Positions 1 to 9,512 of a stretch of DNA of 64,000 nt are shown here, piece by piece. This stretch comes from Allosphingosinicella indica (GTDB lineage: Bacteria > Pseudomonadota > Alphaproteobacteria > Sphingomonadales > Sphingomonadaceae). A program made the position numbers and the translations under genes. The notes under the pieces were generated by a model. The model made no database searches. It was not told the origin of the DNA and saw nothing but the letters and a program-made list of their open reading frames with translations. Position 1 is the first letter of the stretch. Each line of letters starts with the position of its first letter. Where the stretch lies: assembly GCF_900177405.1 (NCBI RefSeq), contig NZ_LT840185.1, positions 434,001 through 498,000 on the forward strand, read 5' to 3'.

Positions 1-194
1 GAGATGTTGACCACCGCCGGCGCGAGCCGGTCGGCAAGATCGGCGAAGCTCATCGGCGCGCCGGCGCGGGGCGCGGCAGGGGCGATGGCGCCCGGCTCGT
101 TCTGCGCGGTCTGCGCTCCGACGGGACCGATGGTCAGCGTCGCGGCGGCGCCCCCCAGCAGCATCGCAGCAGTGATGCCATAGACGTAACGCAC
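1..194 (-). CDS. Do-family serine endopeptidase (DegP/HtrA-like), N-terminal fragment
   Basis: Only the first 64 codons lie in the window; the gene runs off the left edge. It starts at GTG (192-194), with a strong Shine-Dalgarno AAGGAGG at 204-210. The product opens with a signal peptide (hydrophobic residues 5-20), then a Pro/Ala-rich linker and the segment SFADLADRLAPAVVNIS, typical of the start of Do/DegP periplasmic protease domains. The catalytic triad and PDZ domains lie outside the window. It follows hflK and hflC on the same strand after 113 nt; an hflK-hflC-protease order is common in alphaproteobacteria and fits a role in envelope protein quality control. The family call is inferred from a short segment. 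Confidence 0.72.
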   Translation of the reverse strand, partial: MRYVYGITAAMLLGGAAATLTIGPVGAQTAQNEPGAIAPAAPRAGAPMSFADLADRLAPAVVNI

Positions 195-307
195 GATAAG
201 GATCCTCCTTGCCAATCTTCAGCAACCCCGCCTTTCACGCCAGGTGGCGTGACGGCGCGGAAGCTATGGAGCGCGGCTGAACGGCTGTTGAACGATGACA
301 GACGTAA

Positions 308-1171
308 TCAGTTTGTGCGCCCCTGGAATTCACGCAGATAGCGGTTGTCGGGCGAAAGGATGATGTTCGTCCGCCCCGCATTCTGGCCGTTTTCGTCGAG
401 GAACGTGGTCTGATAGGACTGCATCGCCCGGTAGAAGTCATAGAATTGCGGATCCTTGCCGAACGCCTCGGCATAGACGTTCGCGGCTTCCGCATCGGCT
501 TCGGCGCGGATGATCTGCGCCTGCTTCAGCCCCTGCGCGCGGATCGAGCGCGCTTCCTGCTCACGCGCCGTCCGCATCCGCTGGAACGCGGAATCGAGCG
601 GCGTGCCTTCGGGAAGGTCGGCGCGCTTGATGCGGACGTCGACCACTTCGGCGCCGTACTGCCGCGCGACCCGGTTCAGCGCGGTCTGGATGTTGTCCAT
701 CACCTGCCCGCGCTCGGGGCTGAGCAGCGCCGCGAACGGACGCCGGCCGAGCTCGTTCCTAAGCGCCGAGCCCAGGATCGGCCGGAGCGCATCGCTCACC
801 CGCTCTTCCGTGCCCGCCGCGATATACATGCGCAGCGGATCGACCACGCGGTAGCGCGCGAAGGCATCGACCTGCAGGCGGAGCTGATCGGTCGACAGCA
901 CCTGCTGGCGGTCCATGTCCACGCTCTGGATGCGCTTGTCGATCCAGACCAGCCGGTCGATGAACGGCACGCGTGCGATGAGACCCGCGCCGGAGCGGCC
1001 GAAGGTCTCGCCATCCTTGTAGCGGTTCACGATCGCCTGCGGCTCGCCGAAGCGCACGACAACCGCCTGCTTCGTCTCCGGCACGATCGCGAAGGTCGAG
1101 CCGATGATGACGAGCAGGATGATCGCCAGGAAGGCGAGCGCAATGGGGTTGCGGCCGAGGCGCCCGATCAT
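308..1171 (-). CDS. hflC: HflC, band-7 subunit of the HflKC membrane complex
   Basis: The 287-residue protein has one N-terminal membrane anchor (about residues 11-30) followed by an SPFH/band-7 domain and an Ala/Glu/Gln-rich coiled-coil region around 200-240. HflC pairs with HflK in a large periplasm-facing assembly that surrounds and modulates the FtsH protease. Its ATG overlaps the hflK stop codon (1168-1171), so the two are translationally coupled and probably made in equal amounts. Length and gene order match the family. It is followed by a Do-type protease gene on the same strand. Confidence 0.95.
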   Translation of the reverse strand: MIGRLGRNPIALAFLAIILLVIIGSTFAIVPETKQAVVVRFGEPQAIVNRYKDGETFGRSGAGLIARVPFIDRLVWIDKRIQSVDMDRQQVLSTDQLRLQVDAFARYRVVDPLRMYIAAGTEERVSDALRPILGSALRNELGRRPFAALLSPERGQVMDNIQTALNRVARQYGAEVVDVRIKRADLPEGTPLDSAFQRMRTAREQEARSIRAQGLKQAQIIRAEADAEAANVYAEAFGKDPQFYDFYRAMQSYQTTFLDENGQNAGRTNIILSPDNRYLREFQGRTN

Positions 1172-2280
1172 TGGCCTGCCTCCGGCTGGGCCTGGCGCTG
1201 CTGCTGGCGGCGCTGGACTTCGGGAAGCGCGAGGTAGGGCGTCACGCCCGGCGCCTCGACGATGGTCTTGTCGACGTTCTTCAGGACCTTCTCCATCGTC
1301 TCGTAATACATGCGGCGACGGGTGACTTCGGGCGCGAGGCGATATTCCTCATACACCTTGTCGAACGCCGCCGATTCACCCTGCGCCTGCGCGGTGAGCT
1401 GCAGCGCATAGGCGCGAGCCTGGTTCATATAGGATTGCGCCTCCTGCTGCGCCGCCGACACTTCCTTGAAGGCGTCGTTGACCGCCGCGGGCGGATCGGA
1501 CTGCTTGATCGCGATGCCCTGGATCACGATGCCGGCGCGATATTCGTTGAGCAATTGCTGCGCGACCTGCTCGGCTCGTTGCTCGAGCTCGCCACGGCCA
1601 GAGCCGATCGCATCCTCCAGCGTCGCGCTCGCGACCACCGCGCGCATCGCGCTCTCGGCGACTTCGCGGATCGTATTCTCGGGATTGGCGATCTGGAACA
1701 GGTAAAGCTGCGGATCGCGAATGTTCCAACGAACCGAATAGGCGAGATCAATGATGTTCTGATCGCCGGTCAGGATCAGATTCTCGCTCCCCGACTGGTC
1801 GGGGATATCGATCGTGCGGATTTCCTCGACATCGACCTTCTGCACCGCGTCGATCGGCGCCGGCAGCGTCAGGCCGATACCCGGCCCCAGCGTTCCGGCA
1901 TATTCGCCGAAGCGCGTAATGACGCCGCGTTCCTGCGGTCCGATGCGGTGGACGCTGGTGAAGACCAGCCACATCGCGAGGAAGATGGCGAGTCCGTAGA
2001 GCCAATAGGGCTTGCCGTCGCCCCCGGGAATGCCGCCGCCGAAGCGCTGGCGGCTCTTCTTCAGGAAATCGTCGAGCGAGGTGACGTTGCCGAGGCCGCC
2101 GCCGCCGGGCTTGCGCCGCCGGGGTGGCTGGCTCCACGGATTGCGCGGCCCGCCGCCGCTTCCGCCGCCACCCGATCCGCCGCCGGAACCGCCATCGCCG
2201 CCACCCGGTCCCCATGGTCCGTTACGGTTGTCGTTGAAGAGCGCGCCGATGCGTCCGCCCAACCCAAGGAATCTCGTCAT
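1168..2280 (-). CDS. hflK: HflK, band-7 subunit of the HflKC membrane complex
   Basis: 370 residues from the ATG at 2278-2280. The open frame extends to 2340, but the extra residues are not HflK-like. A Gly/Pro-rich cytoplasmic segment (about 20-65) precedes a single transmembrane helix (92-110), the band-7 domain, and an Ala/Gln-rich coiled coil; the tail is Gln/Arg-rich. This is the classical HflK layout, partner of HflC in the FtsH-associated complex. No Shine-Dalgarno precedes the start. Instead TATAAA sits 6 nt upstream, which would make the transcript nearly leaderless (see the promoter entry). It is divergent from mrp. Confidence 0.95.
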   Translation of the reverse strand: MTRFLGLGGRIGALFNDNRNGPWGPGGGDGGSGGGSGGGGSGGGPRNPWSQPPRRRKPGGGGLGNVTSLDDFLKKSRQRFGGGIPGGDGKPYWLYGLAIFLAMWLVFTSVHRIGPQERGVITRFGEYAGTLGPGIGLTLPAPIDAVQKVDVEEIRTIDIPDQSGSENLILTGDQNIIDLAYSVRWNIRDPQLYLFQIANPENTIREVAESAMRAVVASATLEDAIGSGRGELEQRAEQVAQQLLNEYRAGIVIQGIAIKQSDPPAAVNDAFKEVSAAQQEAQSYMNQARAYALQLTAQAQGESAAFDKVYEEYRLAPEVTRRRMYYETMEKVLKNVDKTIVEAPGVTPYLALPEVQRRQQQRQAQPEAGQ

Positions 2281-2286
2281 AGGCTT

Positions 2287-2292
2287 TTTATA
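2287..2292 (-). promoter_or_regulatory. Candidate -10 box for a leaderless hflK transcript
   Basis: On the minus strand TATAAA ends 6 nt before the hflK ATG, so a start site at the normal distance would fall on the A of the start codon. No Shine-Dalgarno is visible in this gap. No good -35 hexamer is seen at 17 nt, which weakens the call. Confidence 0.35.
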
Positions 2293-2371
2293 GGAAGCGT
2301 TCCGCTGGAAGAGAAGCGCAGCGCCGAAAAAGGCTGGCAACGGGCGCAGAACATCCTATCGACTGCGCGCG

Positions 2372-3364
2372 ATGACAGAGGAAATCCAGCCGCTTCTCGC
2401 CGCGCTCGGCCGCATCCCCGATCCCAAGGGCGGCGACATCGCCTCCTCCGGCCGCGTCCAGGCGCCGCGCGTCAAGGAGGGCGTGGCGAGCCTGATCGTC
2501 GACGTGACCGGGCTTTCCGCCGACACCCGCGCGAGCCTTGAACGGGCGATCCGTGCCGCCGTCGTCGGCGTGCCGGGCGTCCGCGACCTGCGCATCGCGA
2601 TGACTGCCGACAAGGTGCAACGGACGATCGTCGCGATCGGCAGCGGCAAAGGCGGCGTCGGCAAATCCACGCTTTCCGCCAACCTCGCCGTCGCGCTGGC
2701 GCGGAGCGGGAAGAAGGTCGGGCTGCTCGACGCCGACATCTATGGCCCTTCGCAGCCGCGCATCATGGGCAATGAGAGCCGGCCCGAGCTCGCCGACAAG
2801 CAGATCGTGCCGGTCGAAGCCTATGGTGTGAAGATGCTGTCGATCGGATCACTGGTCGAGGCGGGCAGTGCGCTTGCCTGGCGCGGGCCGATGGCGGCGA
2901 CCGCGCTCGGCCAATTGGCGGACGGCGATTGGGGCGAGACCGAGCTGCTCGTGGTCGATCTGCCGCCCGGCACCGGCGATATCCAGATGTCGCTGATCCA
3001 GAAGTGGAAGCCCGCGGGCGCGGTGATCGTCTCCACCCCGCAGGATCTGGCGCTGATCGACGCCACCCGTGCGATCGATCTGTTTCGCAAGATGGACGTG
3101 CCGGTGCTCGGCCTCGTCGAGAATATGGCGGGCTATGTCTGCCCGCATTGCGGCGAGGAATCCGATCCGTTCGGCCAAGGCGGCGCGGAGGCGGCGGCGC
3201 GGGTGATGCAGATACCCTTCCTCGGCCGCGTTCCCCTCACCCTCTCGATCCGCCAGCAATCGGACGCGGGACGTCCGCCGGCTTCTGGGGAAGGTGCCGA
3301 ATCTGAGATTTTCGCGCGGATCGCCGCCCGGCTCGTCGAGGAATTGAACCGGGAGACGGGTTGA
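2372..3364 (+). CDS. mrp: Mrp/ApbC-type iron-sulfur cluster carrier ATPase
   Basis: 330 residues. A short N-terminal MIP18-like (DUF59) segment (about 1-75) is followed by a MinD/ParA-type P-loop ATPase domain with the deviant Walker A GSGKGGVGKST at 90-100. A CPHC pair near residues 256-259 is the cluster-bridging CxxC of the Mrp/Nbp35 family. The family binds and transfers Fe-S clusters to apo-proteins in the cytosol. It is divergent from hflK across a gap of about 90 nt and is followed by a palindromic repeat that may end the transcript. Confidence 0.95.
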   Translation: MTEEIQPLLAALGRIPDPKGGDIASSGRVQAPRVKEGVASLIVDVTGLSADTRASLERAIRAAVVGVPGVRDLRIAMTADKVQRTIVAIGSGKGGVGKSTLSANLAVALARSGKKVGLLDADIYGPSQPRIMGNESRPELADKQIVPVEAYGVKMLSIGSLVEAGSALAWRGPMAATALGQLADGDWGETELLVVDLPPGTGDIQMSLIQKWKPAGAVIVSTPQDLALIDATRAIDLFRKMDVPVLGLVENMAGYVCPHCGEESDPFGQGGAEAAARVMQIPFLGRVPLTLSIRQQSDAGRPPASGEGAESEIFARIAARLVEELNRETG

Positions 3365-3392
3365 ACATTCTTCCCTTCGAGCCCGCGTCATA

Positions 3393-3458
3393 GTCATTCC
3401 CGCGAAAGCGGGAACCCAGTCGCGCCGCCGTTTGGATCCCCGCTTTCGCGGGGATGAC
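3393..3458. repeat. Pair of REP-like palindromes, possible terminator after mrp
   Basis: Two GC-rich hairpins lie close together: TTCCCGCGAAAGCGGGAA at 3397-3414 and CCCCGCTTTCGCGGGG at 3438-3453. They sit in inverted orientation (GTCATTCC near 3393, GGGATGAC at 3451-3458), so the whole element can also fold on itself. This is the layout of dispersed intergenic repeats common in proteobacteria. It lies between mrp and the next gene. There is no T-run, so any terminator role is inference. Confidence 0.8.
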
Positions 3459-3492
3459 ATAAGTGGGACCGCAGCTAGAACGGGAGACCGAC

Positions 3493-3921
3493 GTGCCCCT
3501 CACCAGCGACGACGACATCCGCGACCTGCTCGCGAACACCCGCACCATCGCGCTGATCGGCGCGTCCGACCGCCCCGACCGTCCGAGCTACGGCGTGATG
3601 CGCTTCCTGCAAGGCCACGGCTATCGCGTGATCCCGGTCAACCCGCAGATCACCGGCGAGCATGTCCATGGCGAGTATGTCTGGCGCGACCTATCCCAGA
3701 TCGGCGAACCGATCGACATGGTAGACATCTTCCGCCGCCCGCAGGCGGCCGGCGAAGCGGTCGACGAAGCGATCGCCGCCGGCGCCAAATCGGTGTGGAT
3801 GCAGATCGGCGTCGTCAACGAGGAAGCCGCAGCGCGCGCCGAAGCGGCCGGGCTGAGGGTCGTGATGGACCGTTGCCCGAAGCTCGAAATCCCCCGCCTC
3901 AGCGTGCCGCGCATTTCCTGA
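3493..3921 (+). CDS. CoA-binding domain protein (YccU-like)
   Basis: 142 residues from GTG at 3493, preceded by GGGAG at a usable distance. A longer frame from GTG 3463 would begin right at the edge of the upstream repeat and is less likely. The whole protein is one Rossmann-like CoA-binding domain, with the glycine-rich start [17 protein letters not shown] and the IPVNP strand end. It resembles the stand-alone CoA-binding proteins related to the N-terminus of succinyl-CoA synthetase alpha. Its cellular role is not established. It ends about 50 nt before adhC. Confidence 0.85.
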   Translation: MPLTSDDDIRDLLANTRTIALIGASDRPDRPSYGVMRFLQGHGYRVIPVNPQITGEHVHGEYVWRDLSQIGEPIDMVDIFRRPQAAGEAVDEAIAAGAKSVWMQIGVVNEEAAARAEAAGLRVVMDRCPKLEIPRLSVPRIS

Positions 3922-3970
3922 TCGGATCATTGCCGCTAGGGACCGTCTTCACAAAGGAGACTGCCCCGCC

Positions 3971-5082
<1,112 letters not shown>

Positions 5083-5083
<1 letters not shown>

Positions 5084-5436
5084 TGGACAAGGTTAACCTT
5101 GCCGAAAAGCTCGATAGCTTTGCCGAGCATTGGTCGCCGCGCACGGTCGCGCAATATAACGGCAACGACATCATGGTCGTCCGCGTCCAGGGCGAGTTTC
5201 ACTGGCACAACCACCCTGATACCGATGATTTCTTTCTAGTGCTGGACGGCGAACTGGACATCGAACTCCGCGACCGCGTTGTCACACTTGGCCCGGGCGA
5301 ACTGTTCGTCGTACCCTCGGGAACCGAGCACCGCCCGGTCGCGCGACGGGGCGAGGTTAAGATGCTGCTGATCGAGCCGAGCGGCACACCAAATACCGGC
5401 GATCCGGCAACTGCGGCGCCGCATATCTGCATCTGA
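5083..5436 (+). CDS. Small cupin-domain protein
   Basis: 117 residues, starting in a TGATG overlap with adhC and so probably coupled to it. It is a single cupin_2 barrel: the metal-binding run FHWHNHPDTDDFFLVLDG gives His ligands and an acidic residue, and the second half has LGPGELFVVPSGTEHRPVA with the last His. Small cupins with this outline bind a metal or a small metabolite. The reaction is unknown. Its place inside the formaldehyde cluster suggests a linked role, but this is inference from position. Confidence 0.85.
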
Positions 5437-5460
5437 AAACAGTAGTAAGGGAGGAAGCCC

Positions 5461-5859
5461 ATGTATTCGCACATGATGATCGGCAGCAACGATCTCGACC
5501 GGTCCCGCCGCTTCTACGACGCGCTGTTCGGCGCGATGGGCGCCAAGCCCGTGATGACCGACGAGAAGGGCCGGCTGATGTATCTCCACAACCGCAGCAC
5601 CTTCATGGTCGCGAAGCCGCTCGACGGGAAGGACGCGACCGTCTCCAACGGCGCCACGATCGGCTTCACGATGGACAGCCCGGAGGCGGTGCATCGCTGG
5701 CATGACGCCGGCGTCGCGGCGGGCGGCACATCGATCGAGGATCCGCCCGGCGTCCGTTCGGGCAGCTTCGGCCAACTCTATCTCGCCTATCTGCGCGATC
5801 CCGACGGCAACAAGTTGTGCGCGCTCCATCGCGTGCCGAAGGACAAGCCGGCCGAATAG
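5461..5859 (+). CDS. VOC (glyoxalase/dioxygenase superfamily) protein
   Basis: 132 residues, with the N-terminal MYSHMMIGSNDLDRSRRFYD signature and two VOC beta-alpha-beta-beta-beta modules. The C-terminal YLRDPDGNKLCALH is the usual end of the second module. An AGGGAGG Shine-Dalgarno precedes the ATG. It lies 24 nt after the cupin gene on the same strand, between adhC and fghA. Such proteins in formaldehyde clusters are often labelled glyoxalase-like, but the substrate cannot be read from sequence. Confidence 0.88.
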   Translation: MYSHMMIGSNDLDRSRRFYDALFGAMGAKPVMTDEKGRLMYLHNRSTFMVAKPLDGKDATVSNGATIGFTMDSPEAVHRWHDAGVAAGGTSIEDPPGVRSGSFGQLYLAYLRDPDGNKLCALHRVPKDKPAE

Positions 5860-5948
5860 AAGGCCTCTTCCCCGGAACCCGGTGCCGCGCGTTCCGTTGA
5901 CCGCGGCAATGGCGCAGTTCGCGCATACGGCTATTGGAAGTGACACGC

Positions 5949-6026
5949 ATGAAAGGCATTTTGCTTTGGCTGATCGGCATCCCGATCCCCATCATCATCC
6001 TGTTGTATCTCTTCGTATTCCGTTGA
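5949..6026 (+). CDS. 25-residue single-span membrane peptide
   Basis: The ORF runs from ATG 5949 to TGA 6024-6026. The product is MKGILLWLIG followed by IPIPIIILLYLFVFR: one short hydrophobic helix with a Pro pair and positive residues at each end. It sits between the VOC gene and fghA on the same strand, 30 nt before fghA, so it is likely part of that transcript. I recall very similar tiny IPIPIIIL-type peptides in other sphingomonads, which favours it being real, but I cannot check this here. No function is known. Confidence 0.6.
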   Translation: MKGILLWLIGIPIPIIILLYLFVFR

Positions 6027-6056
6027 CGCGCGGCCGGCACCGCGCCGGGAGCCATC

Positions 6057-6899
6057 ATGACCATCGAGACGATTTCCGAAGCCAGGGCGCACGGCGGCAC
6101 GCAGGGCGTCTATCGCCACAATTCCGCGGCGACCGGGACGCCGATGACCTTCTCGCTCTATCTGCCGCCGCAGGCCGAGCATGGACCGGTGCCTTTGGTC
6201 TGGTATCTCTCCGGCCTCACCTGCACTCACGCCAACGTGACGGATAAAGGCGAGTATCGCGCCGCCTGTGCCGAACTTGGCCTCGCCTTCATCGCCCCCG
6301 ACACCAGCCCGCGCGGCGATGATGTGCCGGATGATCCGGACGGCGCGTGGGATTTCGGCTTGGGCGCGGGCTTCTACGTCGATGCCACGCAGGCCCCGTT
6401 CGATCGCAATTACCGCATGTGGAGCTACGTCACCGAGGAGCTGCCGGCGCTGATCGCCAAGCGCTTCCCGGTCGATATGGCGCGGCAAGCGATCACCGGC
6501 CATTCGATGGGCGGACATGGTGCGCTGACCGTGGCGCTTCGTCATCCCGATCGCTTCAAGTCAGTCTCCGCCTTCGCCCCCATCGTCGCGCCGGGGCAGG
6601 TGCCGTGGGGCGAGAAGGCGCTGGGCGGCTATCTCGGCACCGACCGCGCCGCTTGGCGCCGCCACGATGCGGCGGCGCTCATCGAGGATGGCGCGCGGCT
6701 GCCCGAACTGCTCGTCGATCAGGGCGATGCCGACAATTTCCTGAAGGAACAGCTTCGGCCCGAACTGCTGAGAGCGGCGTGCGATGCAGCGGGCATTCCG
6801 CTCACGCTCAGGATGCAGCCGGGCTACGACCACAGCTATTATTTCATCGCGACCTTCATGGCCGATCACCTGCGCTGGCACGCCGAGCGGCTGCGCTGA
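6057..6899 (+). CDS. fghA: S-formylglutathione hydrolase
   Basis: 280 residues, the normal length for the esterase-D family. The nucleophile Ser150 lies in GHSMGGHGAL, the acidic residue in LLVDQGDADNF (about 219-229), and the catalytic His is in GYDHSYYF (259). The N-terminal SLYLPPQA and WYLSGLTC motifs are typical. The enzyme cleaves S-formylglutathione to formate and glutathione, completing the pathway begun by AdhC in the same cluster. The ATG follows GGGAGCC. A tRNA gene lies downstream on the other strand. Confidence 0.96.
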   Translation: MTIETISEARAHGGTQGVYRHNSAATGTPMTFSLYLPPQAEHGPVPLVWYLSGLTCTHANVTDKGEYRAACAELGLAFIAPDTSPRGDDVPDDPDGAWDFGLGAGFYVDATQAPFDRNYRMWSYVTEELPALIAKRFPVDMARQAITGHSMGGHGALTVALRHPDRFKSVSAFAPIVAPGQVPWGEKALGGYLGTDRAAWRRHDAAALIEDGARLPELLVDQGDADNFLKEQLRPELLRAACDAAGIPLTLRMQPGYDHSYYFIATFMADHLRWHAERLR

Positions 6900-6976
6900 T
6901 CTGAGGGGCTATCGGACGGGTCACCCGCCGAGCGCGCGGAAACGGGTCCGTTGCAACCCATTATCGGGGTGGAAAA

Positions 6977-7051
6977 TGGTGGGCGTGGCAAGGATTGAAC
7001 TTGCGACCCCTGCGATGTCAACACAGTGCTCTACCACTGAGCTACACGCCC
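6977..7051 (-). tRNA. tRNA-Val (anticodon GAC)
   Basis: Read on the minus strand, the 75-nt sequence folds as a full cloverleaf. The acceptor stem GGGCGTG (7045-7051) pairs with the mirror strand at 6981-6987. The D-arm is GCTCAGTGGTAGAGC and the anticodon loop is TTGACAT (7015-7021), giving anticodon GAC at 7017-7019. The T-arm contains GTTCAATCC. The 3' CCA is encoded (6977-6979) after discriminator A. It reads GUC/GUU valine codons. It lies 55 nt downstream of cpdR on the same strand and could be co-transcribed with it. Confidence 0.96.
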
Positions 7052-7106
7052 ACTCGGGCGGCTCTCTAGCCGGGGCGGCTGGCGCGCGCAACCGGCTTTT
7101 GGCGCC

Positions 7107-7484
7107 TTAAAGACGGCTGTGTTGATCCTCGGTCTGGAACAGCCGGTCGACCTCGCCAACGAGATCCTTAAGGTGGAAGGGCTTGGACAGCACCTTGGCG
7201 TTGGGCGCCGCCGCGCCCGCCCGCAACGCCACGGCGGCGAAGCCGGTGATGAACATCACGCGGATCGCCGGCTGGATCACCGCCGCCTTCTGGGCAAGCT
7301 CGATCCCGTCCATCTCCGGCATCACGATATCGGTGAGCAGCAGATCGAACGCCTCACGCTCCAGAAGTGGCAGCGCGGCGGTGCCGCGATCGACGATGGT
7401 GATATGATAGCCGGACCGTTCCAGCGCCCGCGCCAGATAGGCGCGCATCGATTCGTCGTCTTCGGCCAGCAGGATCTTTATCAT
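7107..7484 (-). CDS. cpdR: CpdR, single-domain response regulator of the CtrA proteolysis pathway
   Basis: 125 residues, a receiver domain with no output domain. The phospho-acceptor is Asp52 in LLLTDIVMPEMDG, with acidic residues at 9-10, Thr80 in MFITGFAA and Lys101 in LSKPFHL. The run MFITGFAAVAL and the LSKPFHLKDLV end are hallmarks of alphaproteobacterial CpdR. In Caulobacter, unphosphorylated CpdR primes ClpXP for degradation of CtrA and other substrates, and CckA-ChpT controls its phosphorylation. The same role is inferred here. DivK and MipZ genes occur elsewhere in this window. Confidence 0.9.
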   Translation of the reverse strand: MIKILLAEDDESMRAYLARALERSGYHITIVDRGTAALPLLEREAFDLLLTDIVMPEMDGIELAQKAAVIQPAIRVMFITGFAAVALRAGAAAPNAKVLSKPFHLKDLVGEVDRLFQTEDQHSRL

Positions 7485-7633
7485 CGTTTCTCAACGCTCT
7501 CGAAGGCGTCCGGTGCCTCGTCCGCCGCGCCTTTCGATATGAACCAGCCGCCCGCCATTTGCCAGCGGCGGTTCGCCGCCGCCCCGCTTCGGCACGATTG
7601 CGCGGCGATGATGACCGGCATAGGAAAGACGCC

Positions 7634-8506
7634 GTGACGGCCGATCCCGACGACGCCCTGCCCTTCCACCGCATCGGCCCTGATCGGCCGGTTTCTCCCG
7701 TCGTTCTCTCGGTCCCCCACGCAGGCCGCAACTATTCCGAAGCGCTGCTCGCCAGCGCGCGCGTGCCGCTCGCGACGCTGGCTGCGCTCGAGGATCCGCT
7801 GGTCGACCGGCTGGCCTGGCGGGCGCAGGCTGACGGCGCGGTGGCGATCGTCGCCCGCGCGCCCCGTGCCGAGATCGATCTCAACCGCGACGAGCGCGAG
7901 GTCGATCCGGCGATGATCGTGCCGCCGCCGCCCGGTCACACATTGCTCGCCTCGGCACGCATCCGCGGCGGGCTTGGCCTCGTTCCCGCGCGGCTCGGCG
8001 GCGCGACGCTCTGGAACGCGCGCTTGTCTGCCAGTGAACTCGTCCGCCGGATCGAGACGATCCACCGCCCCTATCACGCCGCTATCGCCGGTGCGCTAGA
8101 GGCGGCGCGGCGTCGTTTCGGCGTCGCGGTGCTGATCGACTGCCATTCGATGCCGCCGCGCCGCCGCGACGATCCCGACCGCGCCGATATCGTATTGGGT
8201 GATCGCCACGGCACGAGCAGCGGCCCTGCCTATGTCGCGGCAGCCTCCGCCCAAGTGCGGCGCGCGGGCTACAGCGTCTCGCGCAATGCGCCTTATGCCG
8301 GCGGGCATATCACCGGCCGCCACGGGCGCCCGTCCGCGGATATCCACGCCTTCCAGGTCGAGATTGATCGCAGCCTCTATCTCGATGCGGCATCGCGCGA
8401 GCCGGGGCCGGGTTTCGACCGCATCGCGCAATTGCTGGGCGACATCGCGGCGGCTGTGGTCGCTCAGGCCATCGCCGACGGCGCGCTGCCGGAAGCCGCC
8501 GAATAA
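7634..8506 (+). CDS. N-formylglutamate amidohydrolase family protein
   Basis: 290 residues from GTG 7634, preceded by AGGAAAG; the upstream part of the open frame is Arg-rich and not family-like. Conserved features appear in order: VPHAGRNY near the start, EIDLNRDEREVDP, IDCHSMPP, and GHITGRHGRPSADIHAFQVEIDRSLY. These match the FGase (Pfam N-formylglutamate amidohydrolase) fold, with His, Asp and Glu metal and catalytic positions. HutG-type members release formate from N-formylglutamate in histidine breakdown. No other hut gene is nearby, so the real substrate may differ. It is divergent from cpdR. Confidence 0.87.
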   Translation: MTADPDDALPFHRIGPDRPVSPVVLSVPHAGRNYSEALLASARVPLATLAALEDPLVDRLAWRAQADGAVAIVARAPRAEIDLNRDEREVDPAMIVPPPPGHTLLASARIRGGLGLVPARLGGATLWNARLSASELVRRIETIHRPYHAAIAGALEAARRRFGVAVLIDCHSMPPRRRDDPDRADIVLGDRHGTSSGPAYVAAASAQVRRAGYSVSRNAPYAGGHITGRHGRPSADIHAFQVEIDRSLYLDAASREPGPGFDRIAQLLGDIAAAVVAQAIADGALPEAAE

Positions 8507-8510
8507 GCCC

Positions 8511-8546
8511 AAAAAGAAGCCGCCCCGTGGATATCCACGGAGCGGC
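8511..8546 (-). terminator. Intrinsic terminator downstream of sapC
   Basis: On the minus strand, arms GCCGC-(A/C mismatch)-CCGTGGAT and ATCCACGG-GCGGC (8519-8546) form a 13-bp hairpin with one mismatch. It is followed by TTCTTTTT (8518-8511). It is placed to end the sapC transcript about 95 nt after its stop codon. Confidence 0.8.
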
Positions 8547-8640
8547 CAAGGTTCAGGGAGGAACGCCCTCGAAGGGACGTAACGCGCCGAGTAAAGGGGG
8601 GAACCCGGCGGCGTCATCCTCAAGATAGGAAGGGCTTTTC

Positions 8641-9432
8641 TCAGTTCAAGACGGTCTCGGCCTCGTCGTTGATGACCGGGCGGACGACCTTTTCGAGACC
8701 CATCTGCTTGCCGAAAATCTCGCGGATCTGGCCGAGCGAGAAGAGGTGCGCCATCACCAGCGGCAGCAGGCCCTTCTGGTTCATCTTGCGCAGCTCGTCG
8801 CCGCGCAGATCGCGGACCTTTTCTTCCGAGACCATCTGGAAACCACGGTAAATGAACGGCTCCGGGGATCCGGTGGGCTGGATAGTTACCTCGCCATCGA
8901 TCAGCAGGCCCGATTCGACCAGATCTTCCATGAAGGCGTTGGTGCGCTGCGCGGAGGTTTCGAACTCCTCGCAGAACTTCAGCACCGTATCGGTCGCCAT
9001 GCTCGGCTTGCCGTCCTCGAACAGCGGCAGCCCCTCGTCATACGGGCCGACCAGGCCGCTTTCCGGATCGAAGCAGAGCGACAGCTCGTCGACGTCCGGG
9101 CGGAGCTTGGCGAGCATGAACGGATAGCGGCGGACATAGGCCGGAACGTAAATGTCCTGCTGCTTGAGGCGGCCGTCCTCGTCGACGAACACGTTGACGC
9201 CGTCGTTGAGACCCATCAGCACGATCGGCACAGGATTCTCACCGGCCGAAAAGACGATCGGGTAGAAGCGCTGCGCGGTGACGAACTCGTCGACCGTGAT
9301 CGGAATGGCATGCGCATTCGTCAGGAACGGCGCCGTATCCGCAGCGCGGGTGCGGTAGTTCGCGTGGACCTGGCTGGAAAGGGGCTCGAGGCCCTTGTAG
9401 AAAAGCGGCAGTCTCGGCGGTTCGCTCGCCAT
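8641..9432 (-). CDS. SapC family protein
   Basis: 263 residues from ATG 9430-9432, which has GGAG at ideal distance; an upstream in-frame ATG at 9444 lacks one. The protein matches the SapC family over its length: PLFYKGLEPLSSQVHANYR near the start, AHAIPITVDEFVTAQRFYPIVF, and the FCFDPESG-like centre. It ends with the MAHLFSLGQIREIF region. The name comes from a proposed S-layer secretion role in Campylobacter; in alphaproteobacteria the function is unknown and no S-layer genes are near. An intrinsic terminator follows. Confidence 0.88.
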   Translation of the reverse strand: MASEPPRLPLFYKGLEPLSSQVHANYRTRAADTAPFLTNAHAIPITVDEFVTAQRFYPIVFSAGENPVPIVLMGLNDGVNVFVDEDGRLKQQDIYVPAYVRRYPFMLAKLRPDVDELSLCFDPESGLVGPYDEGLPLFEDGKPSMATDTVLKFCEEFETSAQRTNAFMEDLVESGLLIDGEVTIQPTGSPEPFIYRGFQMVSEEKVRDLRGDELRKMNQKGLLPLVMAHLFSLGQIREIFGKQMGLEKVVRPVINDEAETVLN

Positions 9433-9512
9433 GATCGTCTCCATGAGGAAGTGAGATAAGGCCCGGCGCGGGCCGAATTTCGTGCCTTGCTCCTCTATGG
9501 GTGAAGGCCGCT

